Positions 1 to 8,851 of a stretch of DNA of 64,000 nucleotides are shown here, piece after piece. Both the position numbers and the translations under genes were made by a program. The DNA lies in NCBI RefSeq assembly GCF_900115625.1, contig NZ_FOXD01000005.1, positions 62,001 through 126,000 of the forward strand. Direction: 5' to 3'. Position 1 is the stretch's first letter; every line of letters begins with the position of its first letter. Below the pieces are notes generated by a model that did no database searches, had not been told where the DNA came from, and saw only the letters and a program-made list of their open reading frames with translations. This stretch comes from Salibacterium halotolerans. GTDB lineage: Bacteria; Bacillota; Bacilli; Bacillales; Marinococcaceae.

Positions 1-1200
1 ACGATGCCGGTCCCTGATCATAAACACGATCTTATTCCCCGTATACAGGGAAAAGGCAGATGGGTTCTTCCCGGCATGTACAATACACATATGCATACAC
101 CGATGACGCTGCTGAGAGGTACAGCTGATGATGTTCCCCTTAAAGAGTGGCTCGAAAAAGAAATATGGCCCCGGGAGGCTGAACTGGACCGCGATATGGT
201 GCAGGCCGGTACGGACCTTGCTCTGGCTGAAATGATCCGCTCGGGAACGACAGCCTTTCTGGATATGTATCATCTGCATATGGACCTTGTCTTTGAACAA
301 ACGAGGCAGGCCGGCATGAAAGCAGTATTAAGCCGTGGGATGATCGGCTTTGGAGGACAGAAAGAATGGGAAGCGAAACTAAGCGGGGCGGTGGAACTTG
401 CCCATTACTGGAATAAGGAAGGAAATGGTAAGATAAAGGGAATGCTCTTTCCGCATGCTCCTTATACGTGCCCTCCGGCATTCATGACGCAAATTGCATC
501 TGCCGCCCGGGAACATGATTTGATGATCGGTACGCATGCTGCCGAAACTGCAGGAGAAGTCGAGGAGTATAAAGAGAATTACGGACGTACGCCGGCCGCC
601 CATCTTGACGATCTTGGGTTTTACGAACAGCAGGCGGTATTGACTCATGGTGTTCACGTGTCAGAAGAAGAGATAAGCCTGCTGCAAAAGAAACGCGCCT
701 TTATTTCCCATAATCCGATGAGCAATGCGAAACTGGGGTCCGGCACGGCGCCAATCAGCCGTTTTCTTGAAGCGGGCATTCCCGTCACTCTCGGCACGGA
801 CAGCTCCGCATCCAACAACAACCTGGATATGTTCCAGGAAATGAGAATGGCTGCTCTTATGCAGAAGGGTGTCCGGATGGATCCCGGCGCAGTCGGGGCA
901 GAAGACATTTTCCGGATGGCAACGCGAAATGGGGCGCATCTCCTTGGCTTTGAAGGAGATGGACTGCTTCAGCCCGGAGGCCCTGCTGATTTTATTATGC
1001 TGGATGCCGAAAAGCCCCATTTGCAGCCGGAACATCATATGGTGTCTCATGTTGTGTACGCCGCTTCCGGTCAGGACGTGACGGATGTATTTGTCGATGG
1101 AAACCAGCTCATGAAGGACAGGGAGCTCGTTACAATAGACGAAGAACGGATATTGTACAATGCCCGTTACCAGCACGAAAAACTGGAACAAAGACGGTGA
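1..1200 (+). CDS. mtaD: 5-methylthioadenosine/S-adenosylhomocysteine deaminase (5' end outside window)
   Basis: Metal-dependent amidohydrolase of the MTA/SAH deaminase type, which deaminates S-adenosylhomocysteine, methylthioadenosine or related nucleosides in the methyl-cycle salvage pathway. The frame is open from the first base, and about 30-50 N-terminal residues (the small beta domain) lie outside the window, so the ATG at position 4 need not be the true start. Visible signatures in order: PGMYNTHMHT (HxH metal site), WLEKEIWP near the start of the barrel, GTHAAETAGEVEEY (metal His plus Glu), LTHGVHV and LGTDSSASNNN (catalytic Asp). Guanine deaminases and chlorohydrolases share the fold, but the HAAET and SASNNNLDM motifs fit MtaD best. 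The next gene starts 31 bp after the stop, so they may be cotranscribed. Confidence 0.85.
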   Translation, partial: TMPVPDHKHDLIPRIQGKGRWVLPGMYNTHMHTPMTLLRGTADDVPLKEWLEKEIWPREAELDRDMVQAGTDLALAEMIRSGTTAFLDMYHLHMDLVFEQTRQAGMKAVLSRGMIGFGGQKEWEAKLSGAVELAHYWNKEGNGKIKGMLFPHAPYTCPPAFMTQIASAAREHDLMIGTHAAETAGEVEEYKENYGRTPAAHLDDLGFYEQQAVLTHGVHVSEEEISLLQKKRAFISHNPMSNAKLGSGTAPISRFLEAGIPVTLGTDSSASNNNLDMFQEMRMAALMQKGVRMDPGAVGAEDIFRMATRNGAHLLGFEGDGLLQPGGPADFIMLDAEKPHLQPEHHMVSHVVYAASGQDVTDVFVDGNQLMKDRELVTIDEERILYNARYQHEKLEQRR

Positions 1201-1231
1201 CGTGATGGACACAACAGAAAGGAAATGCAAT

Positions 1232-1708
1232 ATGAAGCGCTGGTTTCTTCTTACAGGAATAGCAGTCATACTGGCGGCAGGACTATCTTATCTCGGTTAT
1301 ACGATGGTTCGTTCCTCTCTGGCACAAACGCTGGATGAGGCGGAAAATATCGTCCTCGCTAAAGAGAATGTGACGTCGGTGCAGGAGTCTTATTACTTTC
1401 ATGGACAGGAAACGGTTTACAGCGTATACGCTGTGTTATCCGATGGTTCCGAAGAATGGTTCTTTGTGAAGGGAGGCAGTGCAGCCGCCCGTCTGCCCGC
1501 ACAGCAGAGCATATCATCCGCTGAAGCCAAAGAAATGGTCCGCAGCCGCTTTAACCGGCAGAGTATCCGCAGTATAAAACCGGGTTTCGAGAATGGCACC
1601 CCGTTGTATGAAGTGACGTTTGAAAATGACAATTCTCTTCATTACTATTATTTATCAATGAAAAATGGAGACTATATCAAACGGTACAGCATCCAGAAAT
1701 CCGGGTAG
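1232..1708 (+). CDS. ypmB: YpmB-like membrane-anchored protein (DUF5590)
   Basis: Small secreted or membrane-tethered protein. An N-terminal hydrophobic segment (about residues 4-26, after MKRW) is followed by an extracytoplasmic domain with two PepSY-like units containing a SSAEAKEMVRSRF helix. Its place directly before aspB matches ypmB of B. subtilis; the molecular role is unknown. An earlier in-frame ATG exists at 1205, but the ATG at 1232 has the better ribosome site (AAAGGA about 8 bp upstream) and places the membrane segment right at the N-terminus. Confidence 0.8.
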   Translation: MKRWFLLTGIAVILAAGLSYLGYTMVRSSLAQTLDEAENIVLAKENVTSVQESYYFHGQETVYSVYAVLSDGSEEWFFVKGGSAAARLPAQQSISSAEAKEMVRSRFNRQSIRSIKPGFENGTPLYEVTFENDNSLHYYYLSMKNGDYIKRYSIQKSG

Positions 1709-1834
1709 AATTACCTCCCGGGAAGAGCAGAAGAAAACCATACAGCATGGCACAAACGCTGCTTGAATTTAAACGAGGTTTTTATTACACTTACGATATC
1801 CTGTTTTGTAACGTAACGAGGAGGAATAGAGATT

Positions 1835-3025
1835 ATGGAGCTATCTAAAAGAGTATCGGCGCTTAGTCCGTCTTCCACTCTGGCGATTACGGCAAAAGCC
1901 AAGCAGTTAAAAGCCGAGGGGCATGATGTAATTGGCCTGGGCGCCGGCGAACCTGATTTCAACACGCCGTCGTACATAATAGAAGCAGCGGCCGCGTCCA
2001 TGAGGGACGGACACACGAAATACACCCCGTCCGGCGGAATGCCGGAATTAAAAAAAGCAGTTGCCGACAAATTCAAAAATGATCAGCAGCTGACGTACAC
2101 GGAAGAAGAAATTATTATCGGTAACGGAGCGAAACACATTTTATATACACTCTTTCAGGCTCTTCTGGATGAAGGAGATGAAGTTATTATTCCAGCTCCT
2201 TACTGGGTCAGTTACCCGGAGCAGGTAAAACTGGCCGGCGGAAGACCGGTATTTGTAAAGGGGAGCGAAGACAACCATTTCAAAATCACCGCAGAGCAGC
2301 TGGAAGAGCACGTATCTTCTTCGACAAAAGCTGTCATTATCAATTCACCCGGCAACCCGACAGGAAGCATGTATACGAAAGAAGAACTGAAAGAGCTGGG
2401 GGAAACCGCTCTGAAACATGATCTCATCATCGTTTCTGATGAAATCTATGAAAAATTGATTTATGGAAATGCCACGCATGTTTCCGTGGCGCAGCTTTCA
2501 CCGGAACTCAAAGAACAGACCGTGCTCGTTAACGGGGTATCCAAGTCCCATTCGATGACAGGGTGGAGGATTGGATATGCTGCCGGAAACAGCACCCTTA
2601 TCAAGGCGATGACCAACCTGGCGAGCCATTCAACGTCCAATCCGGCGTCGGCTTCCCAGTTCGGAGCGCTTGCAGCCTACACGGAGGATGACGGTTCCGT
2701 GGAAACCATGAGACAGGCATTTGAAGAGAGATTGAATACCGTATATGATAAACTGATAGACATAACGGGTGTTTCATGTGTGAAGCCCGAAGGAGCCTTT
2801 TACCTGTTTCCAAATGTGAAGGCAGCTGCCGATAAAGCGGGATATAACACCGTAGATGAATGGGCCAAAGCGCTGCTTGAGGAAGAAAAAGTGGCTGTTG
2901 TACCGGGAAGCGGCTTTGGTTCTCCGGATAATGTCCGTCTTTCCTACGCGACATCACTTGATGCACTGGAACAGGCACTGGAGCGGATACAAGCATTTAT
3001 TGAAAAAAAGAACGCTTTATCATAA
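1835..3025 (+). CDS. aspB: Aspartate aminotransferase
   Basis: Class I PLP aminotransferase of 396 residues, the usual AspB length, interconverting aspartate/2-oxoglutarate and oxaloacetate/glutamate in the cytoplasm. Landmarks: GAGEPDFNTP near residue 37, SPGNPTGSMY near 171, SDEIYEKLIYG near 201, the PLP lysine K237 in SKSHSMTGWRIGYAAG, and the C-terminal substrate arginine in NVRLSYATS. A strong GAGGAGGAA ribosome site precedes the ATG. In B. subtilis asnS follows aspB; here dnaD follows directly, so the asparaginyl-tRNA synthetase gene is not at this locus. Confidence 0.95.
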   Translation: MELSKRVSALSPSSTLAITAKAKQLKAEGHDVIGLGAGEPDFNTPSYIIEAAAASMRDGHTKYTPSGGMPELKKAVADKFKNDQQLTYTEEEIIIGNGAKHILYTLFQALLDEGDEVIIPAPYWVSYPEQVKLAGGRPVFVKGSEDNHFKITAEQLEEHVSSSTKAVIINSPGNPTGSMYTKEELKELGETALKHDLIIVSDEIYEKLIYGNATHVSVAQLSPELKEQTVLVNGVSKSHSMTGWRIGYAAGNSTLIKAMTNLASHSTSNPASASQFGALAAYTEDDGSVETMRQAFEERLNTVYDKLIDITGVSCVKPEGAFYLFPNVKAAADKAGYNTVDEWAKALLEEEKVAVVPGSGFGSPDNVRLSYATSLDALEQALERIQAFIEKKNALS

Positions 3026-3068
3026 AGCAGGAGCATGCTGTGAAAGAAAGGCTTCCTGCTCCGCTCCG

Positions 3069-3094
3069 CCCCCTGATTCCGGGGGTTTTTCTTT
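3069..3094 (+). terminator. Probable terminator after aspB
   Basis: A 5-bp C/G stem (CCCCC, 7-base loop, GGGGG) is followed directly by TTTTTCTTT. It lies between aspB and dnaD and probably ends or attenuates the aspB transcript. Confidence 0.6.
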
Positions 3095-3146
3095 GACAGG
3101 AGAGAAAGCGGGTAGGAAGCCGGACGGCCGAAAGGGGGAATGATGA

Positions 3147-3842
3147 ATGAATCAGGAACAGGCACTTCACCTGCTGCAGTATGGAACCACACCAGTTTCC
3201 AACCTGCTTTTTGATTATTATGCTTGTATCGGACTCAACGAAAAAGAAATGATGATGCTGCTTCATATCTACCGGTTTATTGAAGACCATCATCCTTTTC
3301 CGACTCCGGGCGAACTTTCCGAGCGGATGGCCATTACAGATGATGAGTGTTCCAGCCTGCTGCGCACCCTGATTAATAACGGGTTTTTGGATATGCATAA
3401 AAACGAAGATGATAATCAGGTAATGTATGAAACATTCTCTCTGGAACCGTTATTCCGGCGGATTGTCGAAGCTTTTTACCGCCCGGCGGAAGACCTCCGG
3501 ACCGAAGCGGAGGGGGAAGGAGAACTCTACCAGCTGTTTGAACAGGAGTTTGCCAGACCTCTTTCGCCGATGGAATATGAAACAATCAGCGTGTGGATGG
3601 ATCAGGATAAATATAGTGCCGATCTTATAAAAGCGGCCCTGCATGAATCGGTATTGTCCGGGAAATTGAATCTGCGCTATATTGACCGTATCTTATTTGA
3701 ATGGTATAAAAACGGCATCCGCACGAAACAGGAAGCAAAAGCTCACAGTGACCGTTTTCGTAAATCGACATCATCAGCCGGAAAAGCTTCAAAAGAAAAA
3801 CTTCCTGACTATCCGAATATCAATTGGCTGGATGAACCATAA
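3147..3842 (+). CDS. dnaD: DNA replication protein DnaD
   Basis: Primosome component that acts with DnaB and DnaI to load the replicative helicase at oriC and at restart sites. At 231 residues it matches B. subtilis DnaD in length. The N-terminal half is a winged-helix DDBH1 domain (LNEKEMMMLLHIYRF, FPTPGELSERM). The C-terminal DDBH2 domain has the family signature EEFARPLSPMEYETI followed by YIDRILFEWYKNGI, and the protein ends in the characteristic NWLDEP. It is followed after 15 bp by nth, as in B. subtilis. Confidence 0.95.
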   Translation: MNQEQALHLLQYGTTPVSNLLFDYYACIGLNEKEMMMLLHIYRFIEDHHPFPTPGELSERMAITDDECSSLLRTLINNGFLDMHKNEDDNQVMYETFSLEPLFRRIVEAFYRPAEDLRTEAEGEGELYQLFEQEFARPLSPMEYETISVWMDQDKYSADLIKAALHESVLSGKLNLRYIDRILFEWYKNGIRTKQEAKAHSDRFRKSTSSAGKASKEKLPDYPNINWLDEP

Positions 3843-3857
3843 AAGGGCGGATGAAAG

Positions 3858-4520
3858 ATGCTGACAAAAAAACAAATCCGAGAAACACTTGAAACAATCA
3901 AAGACATGTACCCTGAAGCCGAATGTGAGCTTCATCATTCCAATGCTTTTGAACTGCTTATCGCTGTCGTATTGTCTGCGCAGTGCACCGATGCGCTGGT
4001 GAATAAAGTGACACCGGGACTTTTTCAGAAGTATAAAAAACCGCAGGATTATCTCGATGCATCTCAAGGTGAGCTGGAGCAGGATATACGATCCATCGGG
4101 CTGTATCGGAACAAGGCAAAGAATATCAAAAAACTTTCCGCCTCTCTTCTCGAACAGTTTGAAGGGGAAGTTCCCCGCTCGAGAGATGAATTGATGAGCC
4201 TTGCCGGCGTTGGCAGAAAGACAGCCAATGTTGTGGCATCTGTCGCATTTAAAACACCTGCCATCGCAGTCGATACCCATGTGGAAAGAGTCTCTAAGCG
4301 TCTTGGCATCTGCCGCTGGAAAGACAATGTGCGCGAAGTGGAAGAAACCCTGATGAAAAAAGTTCCGGAAGAGGAGTGGGCGGATACGCATCACCGGTTG
4401 ATTTTTTTCGGCAGATACCACTGCCGGGCGCGGGACCCTCAGTGCGCATCGTGCCCGCTTTTGCATTTATGCCGTGAAGGACAGAAACGAATGAAACGGG
4501 GGGACGTGCAGCATGCATGA
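3858..4520 (+). CDS. nth: Endonuclease III, [4Fe-4S] DNA glycosylase/AP lyase
   Basis: Base-excision repair glycosylase removing oxidised pyrimidines. The helix-hairpin-helix LAGVGRKTANVV carries catalytic Lys121, and Asp139 sits in AVDTHVERV. The C-terminal iron-sulfur loop has the exact spacing C189-X6-C196-X2-C199-X5-C205. Length 220 residues, normal for the family. The 3' end overlaps ypoC by 8 bp, implying translational coupling. Confidence 0.95.
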   Translation: MLTKKQIRETLETIKDMYPEAECELHHSNAFELLIAVVLSAQCTDALVNKVTPGLFQKYKKPQDYLDASQGELEQDIRSIGLYRNKAKNIKKLSASLLEQFEGEVPRSRDELMSLAGVGRKTANVVASVAFKTPAIAVDTHVERVSKRLGICRWKDNVREVEETLMKKVPEEEWADTHHRLIFFGRYHCRARDPQCASCPLLHLCREGQKRMKRGDVQHA

Positions 4521-5019
4521 TAAGCTCGTTATCCCCCTCCATCTTGCTCAAGCCCCTTTTTATTATCAACACGATGTGGATTTATCCTTTCTCCAGGAAA
4601 AGAGAGCACCGTTCAGGGAAGAAATTTTGTGGGAAAACGGCTGGTTGAACGAGGCTCCATGGGAGCATCCTCTGACGTCTGTACCGAATCTGTTCGAGGA
4701 ATGGGAGGAGCGTCTGAACGTGCTGGAAATCTGTTACGCGGACCGGGATACAGCATCCGCCCACCCTGTTATGATCGAGCAGACGGCCGCTCTGTTATCG
4801 GTTCTGTCCTGGATGAACAGATGCCGGGTTCCGGGAGCGGATCCGGACGTTTTCACCACAGCTGCCAAAGATATGAGAAGGGTGCCTTCCAACGCCGGCG
4901 GAAGGCTTTCTTTTATCATAAGCAGGCCGTCCCATCATCACAGTTTTATACAGCTTAAAAGCCTGTTTGTGGAAAGCAGAAAGCAGTTTGCCCTTATAAA
5001 GATTGAAGAAAAAAATTAA
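4513..5019 (+). CDS. ypoC: YpoC family protein of unknown function
   Basis: Cytoplasmic protein of 168 residues with no catalytic motif I recognise. Position decides the call: it overlaps the end of nth exactly as ypoC does in Bacillus. Visible features are a Trp-rich N-terminal half (WENGWLNEAPWEHP) and a helical middle part. In B. subtilis this gene is followed by the ponA/recU pair on the other strand; here a dynamin gene intervenes. Confidence 0.75.
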   Translation: MHDKLVIPLHLAQAPFYYQHDVDLSFLQEKRAPFREEILWENGWLNEAPWEHPLTSVPNLFEEWEERLNVLEICYADRDTASAHPVMIEQTAALLSVLSWMNRCRVPGADPDVFTTAAKDMRRVPSNAGGRLSFIISRPSHHHSFIQLKSLFVESRKQFALIKIEEKN

Positions 5020-5052
5020 ATGGTTCGTTTTACATGACACGGAGGGAAAATC

Positions 5053-8000
5053 ATGCCAGAGGTACAAATGAAAGATGCTGGTTCACTGTTGAATCTCCCT
5101 TTTTCCGACGAGGACGAAAAACGGCTGCAGGCCCTGGTTTCAAAACGACAGAATCCTGCGTTTGAAGTTGCCTTCTGCGGTCATTTTTCTGCGGGGAAAT
5201 CGACACTTCTGAATGAACTGCTGGGCAGAGACCTTCTGCCGTCAAGTCCTATTCCGACAAGTGCCAATATTATATCGATTCAATACGGCGACCCGGGTCT
5301 GGCCATTACAACCAGTGACGGGAAAGAGCAGCGGTGGCAGGATGAAATACCGTGGGATGAGGTGAAATCCTGGGGAATGAATGGAGAGGAAATTAAACAT
5401 ATTAATATCTACATCCCCTTTCCATTTCTGTCCACTTCAACCCGGCTGTTTGATACGCCGGGGGTGGATTCCACCGACCCGAATCATCAGCTCGTTACCG
5501 CAGATCAGCTTTATACAGCCGACTGCATTGTGTATGTCACCGATTATAATCACGTGCAGTCTGAAACAAATCTTCGGTTTTTAAAAGAAATGAGCAGGGA
5601 GAACAAACCAATTCTTCTTGTCGTCAATCAGATCGATAAACACAATGAAAACGAAGTACGTTTGACATCGTTTAAAAATGGGCTGCGCACCACGCTCTCC
5701 AGGGCCGGTATTCAGCCGATGGAACTTTTTTTCACTTCGATGAAAGAACCCGATTACCCTTTTAATGAATCCGATCGTCTTGCTTCTTTCTTAAAGCCGC
5801 TGCTTTATTATGGCGGCAATCTTTCTTCACGGAGCCTGCCGATGCACGAGTCGGGCGCGGTCCATCAATTAATGGAACGGCTGAAAGAAGAAAAAGAAGA
5901 AGCCTATGAAACGTGGCAGGAAAATCTTTTATCGCGCGGCATGGACCCAAAAGATGCAGAACAGGCCGGAAGCAGGGAAGAAGAGATTCAACAGGTAGAG
6001 CAGCAGAAGAAAGCTGCCGTACAATTGCTCTATGATGAACGCAATCAGCTCCTGAAAGATGTTACGCTGTTTCCGTATACGACAACGGAAAAGGTCAGAC
6101 ACTGGCTCGAAAGCTGTCACCGTCAGTTCAAAAAAGGGCTGCTTTTCACGCGCCGCAAAACGGAGGAAGAACGCGCGAAACGAAAAGAAGCAGTGCTTGA
6201 GGAATTGAATGAAAAGGTGAAAACAGAACTGCTTTTTCACGTAAAAAATATACTTCTGGGAGAAGCGGTGCCGTATATGCAGGATCCTGCTTCGTTTGAA
6301 ACACAGGTACAGGAATGGAGTTTCACCGTTGACGGAGAGCTGTTGGAACGGTTTGTGCCGACATCGGAATTCGACCGGCAGTTTGTGTATACATTCACTG
6401 AAAAAATGGCGGATGCCGTAGGGAAACAGCTGAAGGCGGAAACGGAATCTTTTTTTCAGGACTATGAAGAAGCTTTGAAAACGCAGTATGATGAAAAAAA
6501 AGCGGCACTGCTGGAAAAACAGGAGAATGCGGAAGATGTAAGCCGGGAACTTCGGGAATGGGAGCAGGCCGCAGATGAAGTGGAGAAGAAATTAGAAGAA
6601 TGCCGGACGTACCTGAAAACAAACGACGGCGGTCATGACTTTTGGCAGCTTCTCCGAGGCACAGCAGAAGAAGATTACCCGGAAGGAAATATTCCTGATA
6701 TCGTTGTAACCGAGGAGGAAGAAGAGGATTCCGTGGTTACGGAGGCGGACGCACCGGAACAAACGAAAGAGCAGCCTTTCATTTCTGCGCCGGAGGTAGA
6801 TGATTCGTTTGTTGAACCTATCCGCCGTTATCTCCATCAATACGGAGACCGGCCTCTGTTTGAACAGGAAAAGAAGAAGCTCGCGCGGCTGCTGGAGCAG
6901 TATGATAACAATACGGTCACGGTCTCTCTTTTTGGAGCATTCAGCGCGGGCAAGTCGAGCTTTATTAATGCCATGATTGGTGAACGTGTTCTGCCGGCGG
7001 CCCCGAATCCGACGACATCGGCTGTGAACCGTATCCAAAAAAGCACTCTGGCGTATCCTCATGGAACCGTGGTACTGGATACGAAAGAAGAAGCTGTCCT
7101 GGAACAGGAGATTCAGGCTGTATCACGGGAACTTGGCACGGATTTGAATCTGGAAACACTTCAAAGCTGGAAGAAACCAAACCAGAATCGATTAACCGAC
7201 TACCAGCGGACGTATGCCGATTACCTGTTTACTCTGCAGCAGAGTCTGAAAAAAAAGACTGTCCCACCCGGCGTCCGCATCGAAACAGAAATCAATGAGC
7301 TTCAGGACTGGGTAGGGAAGGAGGAGTACGCCTGCCTTATTCAGCAGGCATCCATTTATTATGACTGCGCCTGGACTGAAAAAGGTCTCGTCTTTGTCGA
7401 TACACCGGGTATTCACTCGATTCACGGCCGTCACACGAATGTCGCTTTTGAACAGATGACCCAGTCCAGCGCTGTCCTGTATGTCACCTATTATAATCAT
7501 GCTTTTTCCAAAGCGGATCAAGTGTTTTTGCAGCAGATGGCGGGGGTCAACGAGGAATTTGATACGAACCGGCTGTATTTTATTATTAATGCATCGGACC
7601 TTGCGGATTCGAAGACAGAACTGAATGTCGTCAGAGAGCACGTGAGAGAGCAGCTTCTTCAAAGCGGGATACAAGATCCTCACGTATTCACGTTGTCCAG
7701 CAAAGACGCGCTTGCCTTAAAGCAGCAGGATGCTTCGGCCGAAGAGGAAGACGCCTTTACCGGATTTGAGCATTATTTTGAGACGATAACGATGGATACG
7801 TTAAAAGCCGATCATCTGGACCAGCTTTATCAACACGGCATGCATATGTACCGTTTACTGCGTTCGCTTCTTGATGACGCAGACAGCGGGGACAATCCGG
7901 AACAGATTATGACGAGGCGCCTCGAATCGGTGGATGCATTCAAACAAGAGATTGAGACACTCCATTTTGAAGACCTCCTTCCTTCGCTGCGTCACGAATT

Positions 8001-8655
8001 GCAGCAGCAATGCTCCTACCTGCAGGAAAGAGTGAAACTGATGGCGCTCGACTACTTCCCTGAAGCTGTGAATCCGGCCGTTCTTAACGGTTCGTCCAAA
8101 CGGGAGCAGAAAGCCAGGCTTCAGGGAGCCCTCCAGGAAATGGAAGGACTGGCGCGGACTTTTCTGGAACGTGAGATGCAGACCATTATTTTCAGACTGC
8201 AGGAGCATGGTGCCAAAGGTATTTACCGCGGGAACCAACGTTTTAGAGACGCAGCGGTCCCTAATGATTTAAACGTAGCAGCTCCTGATTCGCAAGCCTT
8301 GCAGCTGCTGCCCGAAAAAGAGGAGGCAGCCGTTCGTATGACCATACCGACCGCTCCTTTTCTTGATTACTACCAGTCCGGAAAGGATTTTTTCGGAAAC
8401 CGGGCGGTACAGAAACTGAAAGAGGACTTTTCCGAAACAGTCCGTCTCGAAGCAGGGAAGGAGATAGCTTCGCTGGAAGAACGGCTGCAGCAAAGGTTAA
8501 ATGAACACATGCGGGAACAGGCGGAATACTTCAGAATATATTTTCAGAACGAAGCGGATCAGGAAATAGAAAGGATCCGCTGGCTGTTTGACTCTTCGAA
8601 AAAACCGGCGCTTGAAGAAGAAACTTCTTTTCTGCAAAAGCATCTGCAGAAGTAA
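5053..8655 (+). CDS. dynA: Dynamin-like GTPase with two fused dynamin units (DynA type)
   Basis: Bacterial dynamin of 1200 residues with two complete units in one chain, the arrangement known from B. subtilis DynA/YpbR, which binds membranes from the cytoplasm, tethers or fuses them and protects against membrane damage and phage-induced lysis. Unit 1: P-loop GHFSAGKST (43-51), DTPGVDST switch, NQIDKH base-recognition motif. Unit 2: P-loop GAFSAGKSS (about 628-636), DTPGIHSIHGRH and NASDLAD. Long coiled-coil stalk regions follow each GTPase, and an acidic linker (VTEEEEEDSVVTEAD) joins the units. Ribosome site GGAGGG precedes the ATG. It starts 33 bp after ypoC and may be cotranscribed with it. 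Confidence 0.93.
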   Translation: MPEVQMKDAGSLLNLPFSDEDEKRLQALVSKRQNPAFEVAFCGHFSAGKSTLLNELLGRDLLPSSPIPTSANIISIQYGDPGLAITTSDGKEQRWQDEIPWDEVKSWGMNGEEIKHINIYIPFPFLSTSTRLFDTPGVDSTDPNHQLVTADQLYTADCIVYVTDYNHVQSETNLRFLKEMSRENKPILLVVNQIDKHNENEVRLTSFKNGLRTTLSRAGIQPMELFFTSMKEPDYPFNESDRLASFLKPLLYYGGNLSSRSLPMHESGAVHQLMERLKEEKEEAYETWQENLLSRGMDPKDAEQAGSREEEIQQVEQQKKAAVQLLYDERNQLLKDVTLFPYTTTEKVRHWLESCHRQFKKGLLFTRRKTEEERAKRKEAVLEELNEKVKTELLFHVKNILLGEAVPYMQDPASFETQVQEWSFTVDGELLERFVPTSEFDRQFVYTFTEKMADAVGKQLKAETESFFQDYEEALKTQYDEKKAALLEKQENAEDVSRELREWEQAADEVEKKLEECRTYLKTNDGGHDFWQLLRGTAEEDYPEGNIPDIVVTEEEEEDSVVTEADAPEQTKEQPFISAPEVDDSFVEPIRRYLHQYGDRPLFEQEKKKLARLLEQYDNNTVTVSLFGAFSAGKSSFINAMIGERVLPAAPNPTTSAVNRIQKSTLAYPHGTVVLDTKEEAVLEQEIQAVSRELGTDLNLETLQSWKKPNQNRLTDYQRTYADYLFTLQQSLKKKTVPPGVRIETEINELQDWVGKEEYACLIQQASIYYDCAWTEKGLVFVDTPGIHSIHGRHTNVAFEQMTQSSAVLYVTYYNHAFSKADQVFLQQMAGVNEEFDTNRLYFIINASDLADSKTELNVVREHVREQLLQSGIQDPHVFTLSSKDALALKQQDASAEEEDAFTGFEHYFETITMDTLKADHLDQLYQHGMHMYRLLRSLLDDADSGDNPEQIMTRRLESVDAFKQEIETLHFEDLLPSLRHELQQQCSYLQERVKLMALDYFPEAVNPAVLNGSSKREQKARLQGALQEMEGLARTFLEREMQTIIFRLQEHGAKGIYRGNQRFRDAAVPNDLNVAAPDSQALQLLPEKEEAAVRMTIPTAPFLDYYQSGKDFFGNRAVQKLKEDFSETVRLEAGKEIASLEERLQQRLNEHMREQAEYFRIYFQNEADQEIERIRWLFDSSKKPALEEETSFLQKHLQK

Positions 8656-8756
8656 AAAACGGTTATACCGGCTATGAGCCGAGACAATACCGGAAGTGAC
8701 GGCTGCAGCGAACTGATTTTTTAGATCGTGGAGTCAGGGCAGGGAAGATAGAACAT

Positions 8757-8818
8757 AAAAATCCGAACGATGCTGCATTCCAACATGGAATGTCCGTTCA
8801 TCGTTCGGATTTTTATAT
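8757..8818. terminator. Bidirectional terminator between dynA and ponA
   Basis: A perfect 16-bp inverted repeat (AAAAATCCGAACGATG at 8757-8772 with its complement at 8799-8814) encloses a smaller CATTCC/GGAATG stem. The A-tract and T-tract let it work for both convergent genes. The CCGAACGAT core recurs in the hairpin after sucB at 58097-58138. Confidence 0.85.
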
Positions 8819-8851
8819 GGTTCCTATTCTGTTGTCACAGCCTGCAGCCAT

